A DNA stretch of 64,000 nt, from assembly GCA_003667245.1 (NCBI GenBank), contig RCNN01000022.1:95993-159992 (forward strand). Reading direction: 5' to 3'. This document shows, in pieces, positions 62,487 through 64,000 of the stretch; position 1 is the first letter of the stretch; each line of letters starts with the position of its first letter. Position numbers and translations under genes: made by a program. The notes under the pieces were generated by a model. The model did no database searches. It was not told where the DNA came from and was given only the letters and a program-made list of their open reading frames with translations. The stretch is from Heterostelium multicystogenum. Taxonomy: Eukaryota > Evosea > Eumycetozoa > Acytosteliales > Acytosteliaceae.

Positions 62487-64000
62487 TGAGAATCTTCTAC
62501 TTAGGCCACAATCATCGTATTGAGTGCTGTTTTTGCTAAACGCCCAATTCGATGGACAATCTGGATGGGGTAGCCCACCAACACCTATCCATTGACCGTC
62601 TCCGCTCGTTCCGGTATGTACACTGGTATCTACATGAATGAGACCCGTGCTTTCCTTGGTATCCCATACGCCCAACCACCAGTTGGTAATCTCCGTTTTC
62701 AAGCCCCCACAATCCACTCTGGTACAACTGGGGTAATGACCTACGCCACACCATGCCACCATCATGCTGGCAATCCGGTAAACCAGCTGGTTACGTCTTC
62801 TCTGAGGATTGTCTCTACTTGAATGTCTTCACTCCAAAGAACATCCACAAACGTCAACCCATCCAATACTTACTCCAACTTGCCAGTTATGGTCTTCTTG
62901 CACGGAGGTCGTTACTGGACTGGTGCTGCCACCGACTTCCAAGGTGACGTCCTCGCCGCCGTCGGTAATGTTATCCACGTTGTCATCCAATACCGTTTGA
63001 ACATCTTCGGTTTCCAATCATTCGACGGTAACACCAACATTGGTCTCCAAGATCAACAAATGGCTCTCCGTTGGGTCCAAGACAACATCCGTTCATTCGG
63101 GTGGTGATCCCGAACGTGTTACCATCTACGGTGAGTCCGCTGGTGGTTCTGCTACTCTCTACCACTTGACCATGCCATCCTCATACAGCTTGTACAACCG
63201 TATCGTTGCCCACTCTGCCTGGCAATGGGTTATTCCAACTGTGAAACCTCCCGTAACAAGACTGTTGCCTACGCCGCCACCAAGGGTTGTGCCAACGTCA
63301 CCAACTCCGGTAAGCCGAGACTACAACGCCATCTTGACCTGCATGCGTTCCAAGCCAGCTGCTGACATCACCCCAACCGTCGTAACTCTGATTTCTTCTT
63401 GCCAAATGGTCGACGGATCTTTGGATCAAGAACCAAATTGCTCACCTCCATCAAGAACGGTAAATACAACAAGCGTGCCAACATCATCATCGGTCCACAA
63501 CTATGATGAGGGTCACTACATGGCTTTCGCTCGTCTCGGTTACGTCTCACCATTAGGTACAGTCACCAACGCCACCTTGTACAACTCACTTGTCAAATAC
63601 TTGAACGTCTACTCACCCCAGCCAACGTGACGAGATCATCTCATGGTACATGCCAATCGCCGGTGAAATCGGTAACTGGATGGGTGTGGTTCTGAATTCT
63701 TTCGGTGACTACTACATTAACTGCGGTTCCATCTTTGGCCTCCGAATACTTGTTCAACCAAGGTGTCAAGTTCAACAAACTACATCTTCAAACTACTCAT
63801 CACCAAACTACCCAGCCTCTGACTGGTTTCTTTGGCTGCCTCCCACGGAAATGAGCTCCCATACGTCTTCTTCCAAAGGTCTACACTCCATACGAATTCA
63901 CCCCCGCCGATTCCGTTTTTGGCTCATCGTATGACTCGTTCATGGGTTGACTACGCGCCGACAATGGTAACCCATCCGGTCCATTCTCAAGATGGCCATC
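62487..64000 (+). CDS. Type-B carboxylesterase, 5' part (runs off the window)
   Basis: Begins MRIFYL with a hydrophobic signal-like stretch after a slip, then NAQFDGQSGWG. The body reads MYTGIYMNETRAFLGIPYAQ, PPVGNLRF, SEDCLYLNVFTPKN, VMVFLHGGRYWTGAATDFQG, NIFGFQSFDGNTNIGLQDQQ, MALRWVQDNI and VTIYGESAGGSATLYHLTMP with the nucleophilic serine in GESAGG. This is the cholinesterase-like family that includes the dictyostelid crystal protein and D2 esterase. The oxyanion HGG and nucleophile motifs are intact; the acid and histidine parts fall in broken frames or beyond the edge. At least eight frame breaks occur in 1.5 kb, the densest in the window. Secreted ester hydrolase by analogy. Confidence 0.85.

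Overview
The window looks like a dictyostelid social amoeba (slime mould) chromosome segment. The intergenic DNA is very AT-rich, with long AT, AAT and CAA-type simple repeats. Introns are short, AT-rich and begin with GT. The gene content includes lineage markers: three tandem PSI-type genes (PA14-like domain plus Dictyostelium Cys-rich repeats), a tandem pair of ComC-like IPT/EGF surface receptors, and severin. The species cannot be fixed by reading alone. Many genes carry single-base frame breaks, often in or next to short homopolymers, while long neighbours (Glu-tRNA synthetase, PHP protein, MRG protein, EttA, severin) are intact. Where two paralogues can be compared, the breaks sit at different bases, so most look like assembly or sequencing indels rather than real pseudogenes.

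Layout. 0.2-2.1 kb (-): membrane-anchored alkaline-phosphatase-fold enzyme resembling GPI ethanolamine-phosphate transferases, frame-broken. 2.1-5.5 kb: AT-rich spacer. 5.5-6.4 kb (+): unrecognised Cys-rich gene with an acidic stretch. 6.5-15.2 kb (-): two ComC-like receptors sharing a 362-nt near-identical block. 16.3-17.7 kb (+): L-asparaginase, convergent with a bacterial-looking ankyrin-repeat protein. 19.1-24.1 kb (+): mitochondrial glutamyl-tRNA synthetase, membrane-anchored PHP phosphoesterase, MRG-domain chromatin protein with a minisatellite in its first intron. 24.5-26 kb (+): unknown secreted protein. 26.3-27.2 kb (+): isopentenyl phosphate kinase-like. 27.3-29.5 kb (-): fusion of a degenerate desaturase domain, an active-looking delta-9-type desaturase and cytochrome b5.

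30.8-39.4 kb (-): three PSI-family genes, the last two homogenised over about 940 nt. 41-44.5 kb (-): EttA-type ABC-F protein with a mitochondrial-like leader, then severin. 45.8-49.2 kb (+): IST1 (ESCRT-III) and CCZ1 (Rab7 activation), both endolysosomal. 49.8-50.4 kb (-): low-complexity protein. 53.6-54.6 kb (-): homoserine kinase. 55.2-56.3 kb (+): GRASP Golgi stacking protein. 56.4-57.2 kb (-): frataxin, recovered from three broken segments. 58.1-60.3 kb (+): Sec63. 62.5 kb to the edge (+): type-B carboxylesterase, incomplete.

There is no sign of CRISPR, prokaryotic operons, rRNA or a convincing tRNA. The genes are mostly independent housekeeping units. The two local clusters (ComC-like, PSI) are rapidly evolving tandem families of secreted or surface developmental proteins. 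The most unusual items are the desaturase fusion with a dead N-terminal half, the organelle-directed EttA, the bacterial-type ankyrin protein, the bracketed intronic minisatellite, and the two gene-conversion tracts.
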